DNA from: Pinirhizobacter sp036499745 | Lineage (GTDB): Bacteria; Pseudomonadota; Gammaproteobacteria; Xanthomonadales; Rhodanobacteraceae | Length of the DNA stretch: 64,000 bases | Reading direction: 5' to 3' | Assembly (NCBI RefSeq): GCF_036499745.1 | Contig: NZ_DASYDG010000009.1 | Location: forward strand, 6,643-70,642 | In this document: piece after piece, positions 53,964-63,118 of the stretch | Layout of the letters: every line of letters starts with the position of its first letter | Numbering within the stretch: position 1 is the first letter of the stretch | The notes under the pieces: model-generated | Database searches by the model: none | What the model was told of the DNA's origin: nothing | What the model saw: the letters and a program-made list of their open reading frames with translations, nothing else | Made by a program: the position numbers and the translations under genes

Positions 53964-54548
53964 ATGCGACTCGTGCTACTCGGAGCCCCCGGATCGGGCA
54001 AGGGAACCCAGGCCACGCGCCTGAAGGAAATACTCGGCGTGCCGCACATTTCCACTGGCGACCTGCTGCGCGCAGCCGTATCCGCCGGCACCCCGCTGGG
54101 CCTGAAAGCCAGGGAAGTGATGGACGCAGGTCACCTGGTGTCCGATGACATCGTGCTGGGCATGCTCGAAGAACGCCTTTCCCAGGACGACGCCCGCGCC
54201 GGGTTCATCCTGGACGGCTACCCGCGCAACCTGGCCCAGGCCGATGCGTTCGATGGCCTGCTGTCCCGCCTGAACCAGCCGCTGGACGTGGTGGTGAAGT
54301 TCGAAGTGCCCAGCGACGCCATCATTGGTCGGGTGGAACAGCGCTTCAAGGCGGAAGGCCGCGCCGACGACAACCCCGACACCGTGCGCAAGCGCCTTGA
54401 GGTGTATGCGGAGCAAACCGCCCCCGTGGCGAATTTCTACGCCCAGCGCCACCTGCTCAAAGTGGTGGACGGCGTCGGTCCGATCGACGAGGTCACCGAA
54501 CGCATCACCGGCGTGCTGCCCCGGGGCACCGCGCCCGCGGGCGGTTAA
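53964..54548 (+). CDS. adk: Adenylate kinase (short, LID-less)
   Basis: A 194-residue enzyme interconverting AMP, ADP and ATP. P-loop GAPGSGKGTQ at 7-16, NMP-binding segment (ISTGDLLRAAV), and DGYPRN with the catalytic Arg. The LID is the short form (RFKAEGRADDNPDTVRKRL). GGAG is 6 nt before ATG 53964. It is followed after 60 bases by mpl. Confidence 0.97.
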   Translation: MRLVLLGAPGSGKGTQATRLKEILGVPHISTGDLLRAAVSAGTPLGLKAREVMDAGHLVSDDIVLGMLEERLSQDDARAGFILDGYPRNLAQADAFDGLLSRLNQPLDVVVKFEVPSDAIIGRVEQRFKAEGRADDNPDTVRKRLEVYAEQTAPVANFYAQRHLLKVVDGVGPIDEVTERITGVLPRGTAPAGG

Positions 54549-54608
54549 GGCCGCCCCGACCCCGCCGGGCCGCATCGCGGCCCGGCGCCCCACTGCAACC
54601 GGAATCCC

Positions 54609-55967
54609 ATGCGCCTGCATATCCTTGGCATCTGCGGCACCTTCATGGGCGGCGTGGCCGCGATCGCGCGCGAACTGGGCCTGGTGGTGGAAGGCTCCGA
54701 CACCAACGTCTACCCGCCGATGAGCATCCAGCTGGAAGTTTTAGGCATTGAGCTAAAGCCAGGATATACAGCGGCGCACCTGCACCCGGTGCCGGATCTC
54801 GTTGTCGTGGGCAATGCGATGACGCGTGGCAACCCCGCCATCGAAAGCATGCTCGATGAGCGCATGCCATACATCAGCGGCCCGCAGTGGCTGGGTGAAA
54901 CCGTGCTGGCCCAGCGCCAGGTGCTGGCCGTGGCCGGTACGCACGGCAAGACCACCACCACGAGCCTGCTGGCGCACCTGCTTGAATCGGCGGGCCTGGC
55001 GCCGGGCTTCCTGATCGGCGGGGTGCCTGGGAATTTCACCGTGTCCGCGCGGCTGGGCACCGGCGCGCCGTTCGTGATCGAGGCCGACGAATACGACACG
55101 GCCTTCTTCGACAAGCGCTCGAAGTTCGTGCACTACCGGCCGACCATTGCCATCCTCAACAACCTCGAATACGACCACGCCGATATCTTTCCCGATGTCG
55201 AAGCCATCGAGCGCCAGTTCCATCACCTGGTGCGCACGGTGCCGGGTAACGGGCGGCTGATCGTCAACGCCCACGACGATCATCTGCGCAAGGTGCTGGC
55301 CATGGGTGCGTGGACACCGGTGGAAACCTTCGGCATCGGTGAAGGCCACTGGCAGGCGCGGTTGCTCAAAGCCGATGGTTCGGCTTTCGAAGTGTCGCGT
55401 GGCGATCACCTGGTGGGCACCGTGCAGTGGGACATGCTGGGCAACCACAGCGTACTGAACGCCCTGGCCGCGCTGGCCGCGGCTTCGGCCGCCGGTGCGG
55501 ACCCGGGCGCCCTGCTTGGCGCGTTCTCCAGCTTCCGCTCGGTGCGCCGGCGCATGGAGAAGATCGGCGAGCATCACGGCATCACCGTATACGACGACTT
55601 CGCCCACCATCCCACGGCCATCGCCACCACCCTGGCAGGCCTGCGCGCCAGCGTTGGTGATGCCCGCATCCTGGTGGCGCTTGAGCCCCGTTCCAATTCC
55701 ATGCGCGCCGGTGCCCATGCCGAAGGCCTTGCGCCTTCGCTGGCCGATGCGGATGCCGTGGTGTTCCTGCAGCGGCCGGAACTGGCCTGGGATGCAGGAA
55801 AGGTCACCGATGCGCTGGACGGCCGTGGCCAGACCGCGCCATCGGTGGAGGCACTGATCGAAAAACTGCAGGCGCTGGCGAAGCCCGGCGACCGCGTAGT
55901 GTTCATGTCCAACGGCGGTTTCGAAGCGGCGCCGCGTCGTTTCTTCGCGGCGATCGCCGGACGCTGA
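54609..55967 (+). CDS. mpl: UDP-N-acetylmuramate:L-alanyl-gamma-D-glutamyl-meso-diaminopimelate ligase
   Basis: A 452-residue Mur-family ligase recycling murein tripeptide onto UDP-MurNAc. N-terminal Rossmann motif (HILGICGTFMGG), ATP site (GTHGKTTTTSLL), EADEYDTAFFDKRSKF and LNNLEYDHADIFPD match the family. The C-terminal domain shows YDDFAHHPTAIATTLAGLR. Complete length for Mpl. Confidence 0.96.
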   Translation: MRLHILGICGTFMGGVAAIARELGLVVEGSDTNVYPPMSIQLEVLGIELKPGYTAAHLHPVPDLVVVGNAMTRGNPAIESMLDERMPYISGPQWLGETVLAQRQVLAVAGTHGKTTTTSLLAHLLESAGLAPGFLIGGVPGNFTVSARLGTGAPFVIEADEYDTAFFDKRSKFVHYRPTIAILNNLEYDHADIFPDVEAIERQFHHLVRTVPGNGRLIVNAHDDHLRKVLAMGAWTPVETFGIGEGHWQARLLKADGSAFEVSRGDHLVGTVQWDMLGNHSVLNALAALAAASAAGADPGALLGAFSSFRSVRRRMEKIGEHHGITVYDDFAHHPTAIATTLAGLRASVGDARILVALEPRSNSMRAGAHAEGLAPSLADADAVVFLQRPELAWDAGKVTDALDGRGQTAPSVEALIEKLQALAKPGDRVVFMSNGGFEAAPRRFFAAIAGR

Positions 55968-56048
55968 GGCCCCCTCGCTGTCGACGCAAGCCGGGCGACA
56001 TTCGTGCACGTTTCATGAAGGCACCACGTGCAGGCTAGACTTCCCGCC

Positions 56049-56651
56049 ATGGCCTCGTCCAAGCCTGGGTGCGACATCCCATTATTCCCCCTCTCCAACG
56101 TCCTGCTGCCGGGCGGGGAACTGCAGCTGCGCATTTTCGAACCGCGCTACCTCGACCTCGTCCGCGAGTGCACGCGCGGCGGTACGCCGTTCGGTGTGTG
56201 CCTGATAACCGAGGGACGCGAAGTGGGCATGCCCGCGACTGCCTCCGCGGTGGGCACGCTTGCCGACATCATCGACTTCAGCACCCGTGGCGACGGCTTG
56301 CTGGGCATCACCGCGCGCGGTGGCGGCCGGTTCCGCGTCACCCGCACCCGCGTGCGTGCCGATGGCCAGGTGCGGGGCGACATCGCCCACTGGCCGGAGG
56401 AACCCGCGGTCGAGGTGCCGATCGAGCTGGCCTTGCTTCCCACCATCCTTGAGCGCCTGATCGACCAGATGGCCCCGCATTATCGCGATGCCCCGCGCGA
56501 GCTCTACGACAACGCCAGCTGGGTGGGTTTTCGCCTTACCGAACTGTTGCCGCTGTCGCCCGACGAAGCCCAGCACATGCTCGAGCTCACCGATCCCACG
56601 CAGCGCCTGGCGGAGTTGCGCGATATCCTGCCGCGCTTCCAGCGCGACTGA
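56049..56651 (+). CDS. LON substrate-binding domain protein
   Basis: A 200-residue stand-alone LON N-terminal domain without ATPase or protease parts. It opens IPLFPLSNVLLPGGELQLRIFEPRYLDLVREC, then GTLADIIDFSTRGDGLLGITARGGGRFRV, then a helical C-terminus. Start ATG 56049 (MASSKPG); GTG 56028 is an alternative. The role of such free-standing proteins is not established. The SDR gene begins 20 bases after its stop. Confidence 0.9.
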   Translation: MASSKPGCDIPLFPLSNVLLPGGELQLRIFEPRYLDLVRECTRGGTPFGVCLITEGREVGMPATASAVGTLADIIDFSTRGDGLLGITARGGGRFRVTRTRVRADGQVRGDIAHWPEEPAVEVPIELALLPTILERLIDQMAPHYRDAPRELYDNASWVGFRLTELLPLSPDEAQHMLELTDPTQRLAELRDILPRFQRD

Positions 56652-56670
56652 CCTTGATCGAAGGAACCCC

Positions 56671-57489
56671 ATGACCACGCTCGCCGGCAAGACCCTTTTC
56701 ATCACCGGTGCCTCGCGTGGCATTGGCCTTGCCATCGCCCTGCGCGCGGCGCGTGACGGCGCCAACATCGTGATCGCGGCCAAGAGCGGCGTACCCAATC
56801 CCAAGCTCCCGGGCACCATCCACACCGCTGCCGCCGAGGTGGAGGCCGCCGGGGGCAAGGCACTGGCCCTGCAGGTGGATATCCGCGAGGAAAACCAGGT
56901 GCGCGATGCCGTGGCGCAAGCGGTGGAGCGCTTCGGCGGCATCGACATCTGCGTGAACAACGCCAGCGCGATATGGCTGGCAGGCACCGAAGGCACGCCG
57001 ATGAAGCGCTTCGACCTGATGAACCAGGTCAATACCCGGGGCACGTTCATGGTGACCCAGGCCTGCCTGCCGCACCTGCGCAAGGCGGCCAACCCGCATG
57101 TGCTGATGCTGTCCCCGCCACCGTCCCTGGACCCGAAGTGGTATGCCCCTCACACCGCGTACACGATCGCCAAGTTCGGCATGAGCCTGTGCGTGCTTGG
57201 CATGTCGGCCGAATTCGTCGGCGAAGGCATCGCCGTGAATGCGCTGTGGCCCAGGACAGTTATTGCTACGGCAGCTATCGGCATGATCGAAGGCATCCAT
57301 GCGGACAACTGCCGGAAACCTGAGATCGTGGCCGATGCGGCGCATGCGATCCTGGCCAGGCCGTCGCGCGAAAACACCGGCCGTTTCTTCATCGATGATG
57401 AAGTGCTGGCGGCCGAAGGCGTGCGAGATCTGTCCGGATATGCCGTCAATCCAGGGAAAAAACTTGCGCCGGACCTCTTCCTCGACTAG
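56671..57489 (+). CDS. Short-chain dehydrogenase (HSDL2-like)
   Basis: A 272-residue oxidoreductase. Cofactor motif TGASRGIG followed by VIAAKS, NNAS, and an active site with LSPPPSLDPKWYAPHTAYTIAKFGMS: the usual Ser is in LSPPP and the Tyr-x3-Lys is YTIAK. This arrangement matches the hydroxysteroid dehydrogenase-like protein 2 group. AAGGAA precedes ATG 56671. Substrate unknown. Confidence 0.92.
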   Translation: MTTLAGKTLFITGASRGIGLAIALRAARDGANIVIAAKSGVPNPKLPGTIHTAAAEVEAAGGKALALQVDIREENQVRDAVAQAVERFGGIDICVNNASAIWLAGTEGTPMKRFDLMNQVNTRGTFMVTQACLPHLRKAANPHVLMLSPPPSLDPKWYAPHTAYTIAKFGMSLCVLGMSAEFVGEGIAVNALWPRTVIATAAIGMIEGIHADNCRKPEIVADAAHAILARPSRENTGRFFIDDEVLAAEGVRDLSGYAVNPGKKLAPDLFLD

Positions 57490-57688
57490 CCCCTTTCTCG
57501 GTCGTTGCTGAACAAAGTGACAGAAATAGGCACCCCGGCCTCGGCCGTTAGGTGGATGGCAGGGTTTTTTCCTCCCGAGTAGTTTTCTTCCGGCAGTCCT
57601 AGAAGAAAAATGGCACGGGGCCGGGTCGTTGGGGGCAACGCGGTGGCAGGCGGGATCGAGCCCGCAGCAAGGATCTTCGGGGTAGGGC

Positions 57689-58717
57689 ATGTTGCGCAAC
57701 ACAAAACAAGCCTGGGCGGGTGGGCCGCCTACGGGCGTGGATACAGGGCAACCGTTGTTGCCACTCGGCGCGAAAGCCGCGCAAGCCGTGATCATTGGAT
57801 TCAGCCCGGCCATCAGGCTCGTGGCCGACAGCATCACCCGTTTCGCGCACGTCGAGCTTCCACTGCTGGTTACCGGCGAGACCGGCACCGGCAAGGAACT
57901 GGCGGCGCGAAGCCTGCACCAGCTTTCGCCGCGCGGCGAGAAGCCTTTCATCGCGGTGAACTGTGGTGCGTTGCCGGCGAACCTGGTGCAGTCGGAATTG
58001 TTCGGCCACGAACGCGGCGCCTTCACCGGCGCCATGGGTCGAAGAGTGGGCCTGTTCGAGGCAGCCGACGGCGGCACCATCTTCCTGGATGAAATCGGCG
58101 ACCTTCCACTGGAAGCGCAAACCAACCTGCTTCGCGTATTGCAGGAAGGCACCATCGAGCGCATCGGTAACTCGCACAGCACGAAGATCAACGTGCGCGT
58201 GATGGCCGCGACGCATGTCGACCTTGAGAAGGCCGTGGCTGAAGGCCGTTTCCGCGAAGATCTTTTCTATCGCCTGAACGTGCTTCGCCTGCGCATGCCA
58301 CCGCTGCGCGAACGCCACGGCGACATCGAGCTGCTGGCGCAACGGTTCCTGGATGAATTCCGTGAAACCTACGCCACGCGTGCCCGCGCCTTCAGCGCCA
58401 GTGCGCGACGGGCGATGGAAAGTTTTGCCTGGCCTGGGAATATCCGCGAGTTGATGAACCGGGTGCAGCGCGCGGCGGTGATCGCCGACGATGCCTTGAT
58501 CACCCATCAGGACCTGGAACTCACCGACGGCGACGCCGCCTCGCGCAATGCCACGTTGTGCAACGCGCGCATCCTGGCCGAGCGCGAGGCCATCGTCAGT
58601 TGCCTGCGTGAAAGCGCATTCAATATTTCCGAATGCGCACGAAGGCTGCGGGTGTCGCGGGTGACGGTGTACCGCTTGTGCAAGAAGCACCAGCTGAGCG
58701 TGGACGAATTGCGCTAG
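57689..58717 (+). CDS. Sigma-54-dependent transcriptional activator without sensor domain
   Basis: A 342-residue enhancer-binding protein. After ~35 linker residues the AAA+ domain begins (IIGFSPAIRLVADSI): Walker A GETGTGKE, the sigma-54 contact loop GAFTGA (in ERGAFTGAMGRR), Walker B GGTIFLDEIGDLP, and RFREDLFYRLNVLRLRMPPLRER. A Fis-type helix-turn-helix ends it (NISECARRLRVSRVTVYRLCKKH). There is no receiver, GAF or PAS domain, so activity must be set otherwise, for example by abundance or partner binding. A near-consensus sigma-54 promoter lies ~300 bp downstream on the opposite strand. Confidence 0.93.
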   Translation: MLRNTKQAWAGGPPTGVDTGQPLLPLGAKAAQAVIIGFSPAIRLVADSITRFAHVELPLLVTGETGTGKELAARSLHQLSPRGEKPFIAVNCGALPANLVQSELFGHERGAFTGAMGRRVGLFEAADGGTIFLDEIGDLPLEAQTNLLRVLQEGTIERIGNSHSTKINVRVMAATHVDLEKAVAEGRFREDLFYRLNVLRLRMPPLRERHGDIELLAQRFLDEFRETYATRARAFSASARRAMESFAWPGNIRELMNRVQRAAVIADDALITHQDLELTDGDAASRNATLCNARILAEREAIVSCLRESAFNISECARRLRVSRVTVYRLCKKHQLSVDELR

Positions 58718-58728
58718 GCGAGAGAACG

Positions 58729-58760
58729 CCCCCCGCCCGCATGTGCGAAGCGGGGGGATT
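58729..58760 (+). terminator. Terminator-like hairpin after the sigma-54 activator
   Basis: CCCCCCGC (58729-58736) pairs with GCGGGGGG (58750-58757), with a nested CGCA/TGCG inside the loop. Only two T follow, so termination strength is uncertain. It separates two convergent genes. Confidence 0.55.
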
Positions 58761-58820
58761 CCCCTCGAGCCGCCCGGACTGGCAGGGTTGCCAGACGGCC
58801 GAACTTGCCACGAGGCGCCT

Positions 58821-58979
58821 TCAGGCGCAGGCATCCTCGTCTTGTCTTTCATCATCATTCGCCGCGCCCCTGGTCGGCAGTCGCTCGTTGCCCGTGCCCT
58901 CCGCACAGGCCTCCAGATAGCCGGCGGTAGCCGATAACAGCAGCAGCGTGCCGGAGCATTCCCAAAGGCGCAGGTACAT
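58821..58979 (-). CDS. 52-residue peptide behind a sigma-54 promoter
   Basis: Reads MYLRLWECSGTLLLLSATAG then a Glu/Asp-rich tail with two further Cys (EACAEG near residue 25, DACA at the end). GGGAGGGGG is 5 nt before ATG 58979, an excellent ribosome site. The hydrophobic N-terminal ~20 residues could be a membrane segment or weak signal. The stop codon lies in the loop of a small hairpin (GCGCC/GGCGC). No family recognised. The case rests on the ribosome site and the promoter at 59013-59029. Confidence 0.5.
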   Translation of the reverse strand: MYLRLWECSGTLLLLSATAGYLEACAEGTGNERLPTRGAANDDERQDEDACA

Positions 58980-59012
58980 GACACCCCCTCCCTCGATCAC
59001 CTCCATAACCAA

Positions 59013-59029
59013 GGCAAGCGACATGCCAA
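59013..59029 (-). promoter_or_regulatory. Sigma-54 (-24/-12) promoter
   Basis: On the minus strand TTGGCATGTCGCTTGCC matches YTGGCACGNNNNTTGCW at all but the C after TGGCA and the last base; GG and GC are 10 nt apart as required. Transcription would start near 59001, about 20 nt before the small ORF. No other sigma-54 element of this quality was seen. Confidence 0.75.
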
Positions 59030-59236
59030 TTCGGCAAATGCCTTGTTTCAGGCTTTGAGGGTGAACCACCGGGCACGCGTCCGGTTCATGTGTGTTGGCG
59101 CGCTGTTACGGCCAAAGGACATAGATGACAGCGAAATGCCTTGTTGCGTGGCTGTGCCGGGTGTTACAGCGTTGATACACAGCTTCCGTTTACACTTCAC
59201 ATCCCACCTACAAGTTAAGTCGTCCGGAGCCACCCC

Positions 59237-60511
59237 ATGTCGCAGCACCCCGATCCCGCTACCGACCTCATCGGACTGGGCAAGCGTTACTGGCTGCCGG
59301 TGTACCGCCCGCGTGAGGTGATCCTGGACCACGGCAAGGGTGCGCGCGTGTGGGATACCGAAGGGCGCGACTACATCGACCTCGGCGCCGGCATCGCGGT
59401 AAACGCGCTGGGCCACCAGGATGAAGACCTCGTCGCCGCGCTCGTGGCACAGGCGGGCAAGCTTTGGCACGCCAGCAACGTGTTCTACACCGAGCCCCCG
59501 CTGCGCCTGGCCCAGGAGCTGGTTGAGGCGTCGGGGTTTGCCGAGCGGGTGTTCCTGTGCAATTCCGGCGCCGAGGCCAACGAAGCGGCGATCAAACTGG
59601 TACGCAAATGGGCGGCATCGGAAGGGCGTCCGGCTGACAAACGCGTGATCATCACCTTCCGCGGCTCCTTCCACGGGCGCACGCTGGCTACCGTCACCGC
59701 CACCGCGCAACCGAAGTACCAGGAAGGCTACGAGCCGCTGCCCGCGGGCTTTCGCTATCTCGATTTCAACGACGAAGCCGCGCTCACCGAGGCTTTTGCG
59801 CCCGGCGACGTCGCCGCGGTGCTGGTGGAGCCGGTACAGGGCGAAGGCGGCGTGCTGCCGGCCGCGCCGGGCTTCCTGAAGAAAGTACGCGAGCTGTGCG
59901 ATGCGCACGGCGCCCTGGTGGTGCTCGATGAAATCCAGTGCGGCATGGGCCGTACCGGCAGCCTGTTCGCCCACGTGCAGGACGGCATCACCCCGGATAT
60001 CGTCACCCTGGCCAAGGCGCTGGGCGCCGGGTTTCCCATCGGCGCCATGCTTGCCGGCCCCAAAGTGGCCGCGGTGATGCAGTTCGGCGCCCATGGCACC
60101 ACCTTCGGCGGCAATCCGATGGCCGCGGCCGTGGCGCGCGTGGCGCTGGCCAAGCTGTCGTCACCGGCGGTGCTGCTGAACGTGGAACGCCAGGCCAACG
60201 ACCTTCGCACGGCGCTGGCCAAACTGAACCACGATCTCAATATCTTCGAAGAAGTACGAGGCCGCGGCCTGATGATCGGCGCGGTGCTGGCCGGCCCGTG
60301 GAAGGGCAAGGCGGGCGATATCCTTGATGCCTGCGCCGCCCATGGCCTGCTGTTGTTGCAGGCTGGTCCCGATGTGCTCCGCTTCGTGCCGCCGCTCACC
60401 ATCACCGACACCGAGCTTGCCGAAGGCATCGAGCGCTTGGGCCTAGCGCTCGGCGAGATCACCGCTTCGGTGAGCGACGCCTCAGGGCAGGCGCACGCCC
60501 AGGCGTCGTAA
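59237..60511 (+). CDS. argD: Acetylornithine/succinylornithine-type aminotransferase
   Basis: A 424-residue PLP enzyme of class III aminotransferases. Seen: VWDTEGRDYIDLGAGIAVNALGH, the phosphate site CNSGAEANEAAIK, substrate/cofactor residues EPVQGEGGV and VLDEIQCGMGRTG, and the PLP lysine in TLAKALGAGFPIGA. It fits ArgD/AstC; arginine synthesis versus catabolism cannot be separated by sequence alone. Its 3' end overlaps the convergent HAD gene by 30 bases. Confidence 0.88.
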   Translation: MSQHPDPATDLIGLGKRYWLPVYRPREVILDHGKGARVWDTEGRDYIDLGAGIAVNALGHQDEDLVAALVAQAGKLWHASNVFYTEPPLRLAQELVEASGFAERVFLCNSGAEANEAAIKLVRKWAASEGRPADKRVIITFRGSFHGRTLATVTATAQPKYQEGYEPLPAGFRYLDFNDEAALTEAFAPGDVAAVLVEPVQGEGGVLPAAPGFLKKVRELCDAHGALVVLDEIQCGMGRTGSLFAHVQDGITPDIVTLAKALGAGFPIGAMLAGPKVAAVMQFGAHGTTFGGNPMAAAVARVALAKLSSPAVLLNVERQANDLRTALAKLNHDLNIFEEVRGRGLMIGAVLAGPWKGKAGDILDACAAHGLLLLQAGPDVLRFVPPLTITDTELAEGIERLGLALGEITASVSDASGQAHAQAS

Positions 60512-61102
60512 CTCGTCTTCGAAGGCCGCCTGCGTGGTGAAGAAGTAACCCTGCAGGCCGGCTACCACAGCGCCGGTCACGTTCTCATCGGCGTCGTCCA
60601 CGAACAGGATGCGCGAGGGCTCCACGCCCATCGCGCGGGCGCATTGCAGGTAGCACTCCGCGTGGGGCTTGATCGCCCCCATCTCAGCCGACGTCCACGC
60701 ACGGCCTTCGAACAACGGGAACAGGCCCGGCGACACCGTGCGCAGGTGCCGCTGCATCATGAAGCTGTTGTTGGTGAGCAGGCCAATCTTCAGCGTGCCT
60801 GCAAGCCGTTCGGCAAGCTTTACCATCGACGGCCTTACCTGGGTGGCGGCCACGCGCGCGTGCAGCCAGGCCTCTTCGCTCAGGGTGCGGCCGAATCCCG
60901 CCGATAGCGCCGCCATATAGGCGTCGATATCCATGGCGCCGGCGTCGGCTTCCCATTCCAGGTTGCTGTTGTACATCACCTCGCGCGCCGTCTCGCGGTC
61001 GGTGCCCATCGCCTTGCCCAGTTCGTCCAGGCGGGTGTCGCGCGAGTAATCGCACAGCACGCCATCCATATCGAACAGGATGGCGTCGACGCCCGCCGTC
61101 AT
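60482..61102 (-). CDS. HAD-family hydrolase
   Basis: A 206-residue phosphatase-like protein. Motif I FDMDGVLCD (nucleophile Asp), motif II LLTNNS, motif III Lys in GAIKPHAECY, motif IV VDDADENVTGA. The cap is the small helical type I. It starts in a 4-base overlap with the end of hemL, and its 3' end overlaps the aminotransferase gene on the other strand. Substrate unknown. Confidence 0.91.
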   Translation of the reverse strand: MTAGVDAILFDMDGVLCDYSRDTRLDELGKAMGTDRETAREVMYNSNLEWEADAGAMDIDAYMAALSAGFGRTLSEEAWLHARVAATQVRPSMVKLAERLAGTLKIGLLTNNSFMMQRHLRTVSPGLFPLFEGRAWTSAEMGAIKPHAECYLQCARAMGVEPSRILFVDDADENVTGAVVAGLQGYFFTTQAAFEDELRRLGVRLP

Positions 61103-62388
61103 GCCGCCACCGCCGCCTCGGCGAAGGCGCCGCGCGCGGCTTCCAGGGTGGCGGCGATCACCTCATCGGTGTGCATGCTCGATACGAAGCCCGCCTCGAA
61201 AGCCGATGGCGCCAGGTAGACGCCGCGCTTGAGCATGCCGTGGAAGAAGCGATTGAAGGCTGCGGTGTCGGCCGCGGTGGCCTGGGCGTAGGTTTCCACC
61301 TGCTCGCGGGTGAAGAACAAGCCGAACATGCCGCCGATGCGGTTCACGCTGAACGGTGTGCCGGTTTCGGCCGCCACGGCCAGCAGGCCATCGGTTAGCA
61401 GGCGCGTCTTCGCAGCCAGGTTTTCGTGGAAGCCCGGGGCGCTCACCAGCTCCAGCATGGCCAGGCCTGCCGCCATCGCCACCGGGTTACCCGACAGCGT
61501 GCCGGCCTGGTAGATCGGCCCTGACGGGGCAATCTGTTGCATCAGGTCTTTCCGGCCACCGTAGGCGCCCACCGGCATGCCGCCGCCGATCACCTTGCCG
61601 AAAGTGGTGAGGTCCGGCGTGATGCCGTAATGCGCCTGGGCGCCGCCCAGGGCCACGCGGAAGCCCGTCATCACTTCATCGAAGATCAGGATCGCGCCCG
61701 AGGCCGTGCACAGCTCGCGCAGCAGCTGCAGGTAACCCTCGCGCGGCAGGATGCAATTCATGTTGCCGGCTACCGGCTCGATGATCAGGCCGGCGATCTC
61801 GTGCCCGCGGCTGGCAAACAGTTCGCGCGCTGCGTCGAAATCGTTATAGGGCAGGGTAAGGGTGAGGTCCGCGGCGGCCTTGGGTACGCCGGGCGACGTC
61901 GGCACGCCGAAGGTAAGCGCGCCGGAGCCCGCCTTCACCAGGAAGCTGTCGCCGTGGCCGTGATAGCAGCCTTCGAACTTCACGATCAGGTTGCGGCCGG
62001 TGGCGCCGCGCGCCAGGCGGATCGCCGACATCGTGGCCTCGGTACCGGAATTGACCATGCGCACCATCTCGATCGACGGCACCAGGTGCACGATGGTCTC
62101 GGCCATGGTCACTTCCGCGGCGCAGGGCGTGCCATAGGAAAGGCCATCGCCGATGGCGCGGGCCACCGCCTCGCGCACGTGGGGATGGTTATGTCCCGCC
62201 ACCATCGGTCCCCACGAGCCGACATAGTCAATGTAGCGCTTGCCTTCCACGTCCCACAGGAACGCCCCGTCGGCGCGTGCGGTGAAGAACGGCTCCCCGC
62301 CCACCGAGCGGAAGGCACGCACGGGCGAATTCACGCCGCCGGGCATCAGGGCCTGGGCGCGCTGGAAAAGATCGTGGTTGGAGGTCAT
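61099..62388 (-). CDS. hemL: Glutamate-1-semialdehyde 2,1-aminomutase
   Basis: A 429-residue PLP enzyme making 5-aminolevulinate for heme. It opens SNHDLFQRAQALMPGGVNSPVRAF, with MVNSGTEATMSAIRLARGATGR, FDEVMTGFRVALGGAQ, and the PLP lysine in TFGKVIGGGMPVGAYGG. It overlaps thiE upstream (ATGA) and the HAD gene downstream (ATGA), forming a tight thiE-hemL-HAD operon. Confidence 0.97.
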   Translation of the reverse strand: MTSNHDLFQRAQALMPGGVNSPVRAFRSVGGEPFFTARADGAFLWDVEGKRYIDYVGSWGPMVAGHNHPHVREAVARAIGDGLSYGTPCAAEVTMAETIVHLVPSIEMVRMVNSGTEATMSAIRLARGATGRNLIVKFEGCYHGHGDSFLVKAGSGALTFGVPTSPGVPKAAADLTLTLPYNDFDAARELFASRGHEIAGLIIEPVAGNMNCILPREGYLQLLRELCTASGAILIFDEVMTGFRVALGGAQAHYGITPDLTTFGKVIGGGMPVGAYGGRKDLMQQIAPSGPIYQAGTLSGNPVAMAAGLAMLELVSAPGFHENLAAKTRLLTDGLLAVAAETGTPFSVNRIGGMFGLFFTREQVETYAQATAADTAAFNRFFHGMLKRGVYLAPSAFEAGFVSSMHTDEVIAATLEAARGAFAEAAVAA

Positions 62389-63023
62389 GCGAGTCCTTCG
62401 AACAGGGCAGCGAAGTCGTGCGCGGCCTTTTCGGGGTGGTCGGCGGAAAACACGGCCGACACCACGGCCAGGTATTGGGCGCCGGCGTCAATCAGGGAAA
62501 TCCCATTGTCGAGGGTGATGCCGCCGATCGCTACCCGCGCCACACCCAGTGCGGCCGCCTGCCGCAGGGTCGCAAAGCTGGCGCGGCCGGCGTGCGGCTT
62601 GGTCGGGGAGGGGAAGAATGCCCCGAACGAAACATAATCGGCGCCGGCGGCCGCCACCGTACGGGCATGTTCGATCGAATCGTGGCAGGACACGCCGATG
62701 ATGGCCCCCGGACCCAGGGCATCGCGCGCCTCGGTGACATCGCTTTCGAAGTCCAGGTGCACCCCGGCCTCCACGGCCGCGGCCAGGGCGATATCGCCAT
62801 ACACGATGAAAGGCACCTGGTAGCGCCGGCACAGGCTGGCAAGGGCCTGTGCCTCGGACAGCCGCCGCGGCGCGTCGGTGGTCTCATCGCGGTACTGCAG
62901 CATGGCCGCGCCGCCCTGCAGCACGTGTTCGCACACCTCCACGAGATCCGGCCGGGGTCCGTCGGTAAGGGCATACAGGCCGCCGCGGCGCAGGGCGGGG
63001 TGGATGGACGGGACGGCTGGCAT
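62385..63023 (-). CDS. thiE: Thiamine-phosphate synthase
   Basis: A 212-residue enzyme joining the thiazole and pyrimidine halves of thiamine. Family motifs: GGLYALTD, GGAAMLQYRDE, GVSCHD, GAFFPSPTKPHA and VAIGGITLDNG. First gene of the thiE-hemL-HAD operon, a pairing common in gammaproteobacteria. Confidence 0.95.
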   Translation of the reverse strand: MPAVPSIHPALRRGGLYALTDGPRPDLVEVCEHVLQGGAAMLQYRDETTDAPRRLSEAQALASLCRRYQVPFIVYGDIALAAAVEAGVHLDFESDVTEARDALGPGAIIGVSCHDSIEHARTVAAAGADYVSFGAFFPSPTKPHAGRASFATLRQAAALGVARVAIGGITLDNGISLIDAGAQYLAVVSAVFSADHPEKAAHDFAALFEGLA

Positions 63024-63118
63024 GGGAGGGTAAGCCTTGGCAGGTACGGTGGCCGCACATCGTACCGCGCGCCGCTTATGCCAAAATGGCGCTTTCCTCC
63101 CGTTACCTTGCTACCGAA

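Noticed and set aside
57530..57590. TGGCAGGGTTTTTTCC upstream of the sigma-54 activator as a sigma-54 promoter
   Set aside because: The -12 TTGC is replaced by TTTC, so the essential GC is not in place.
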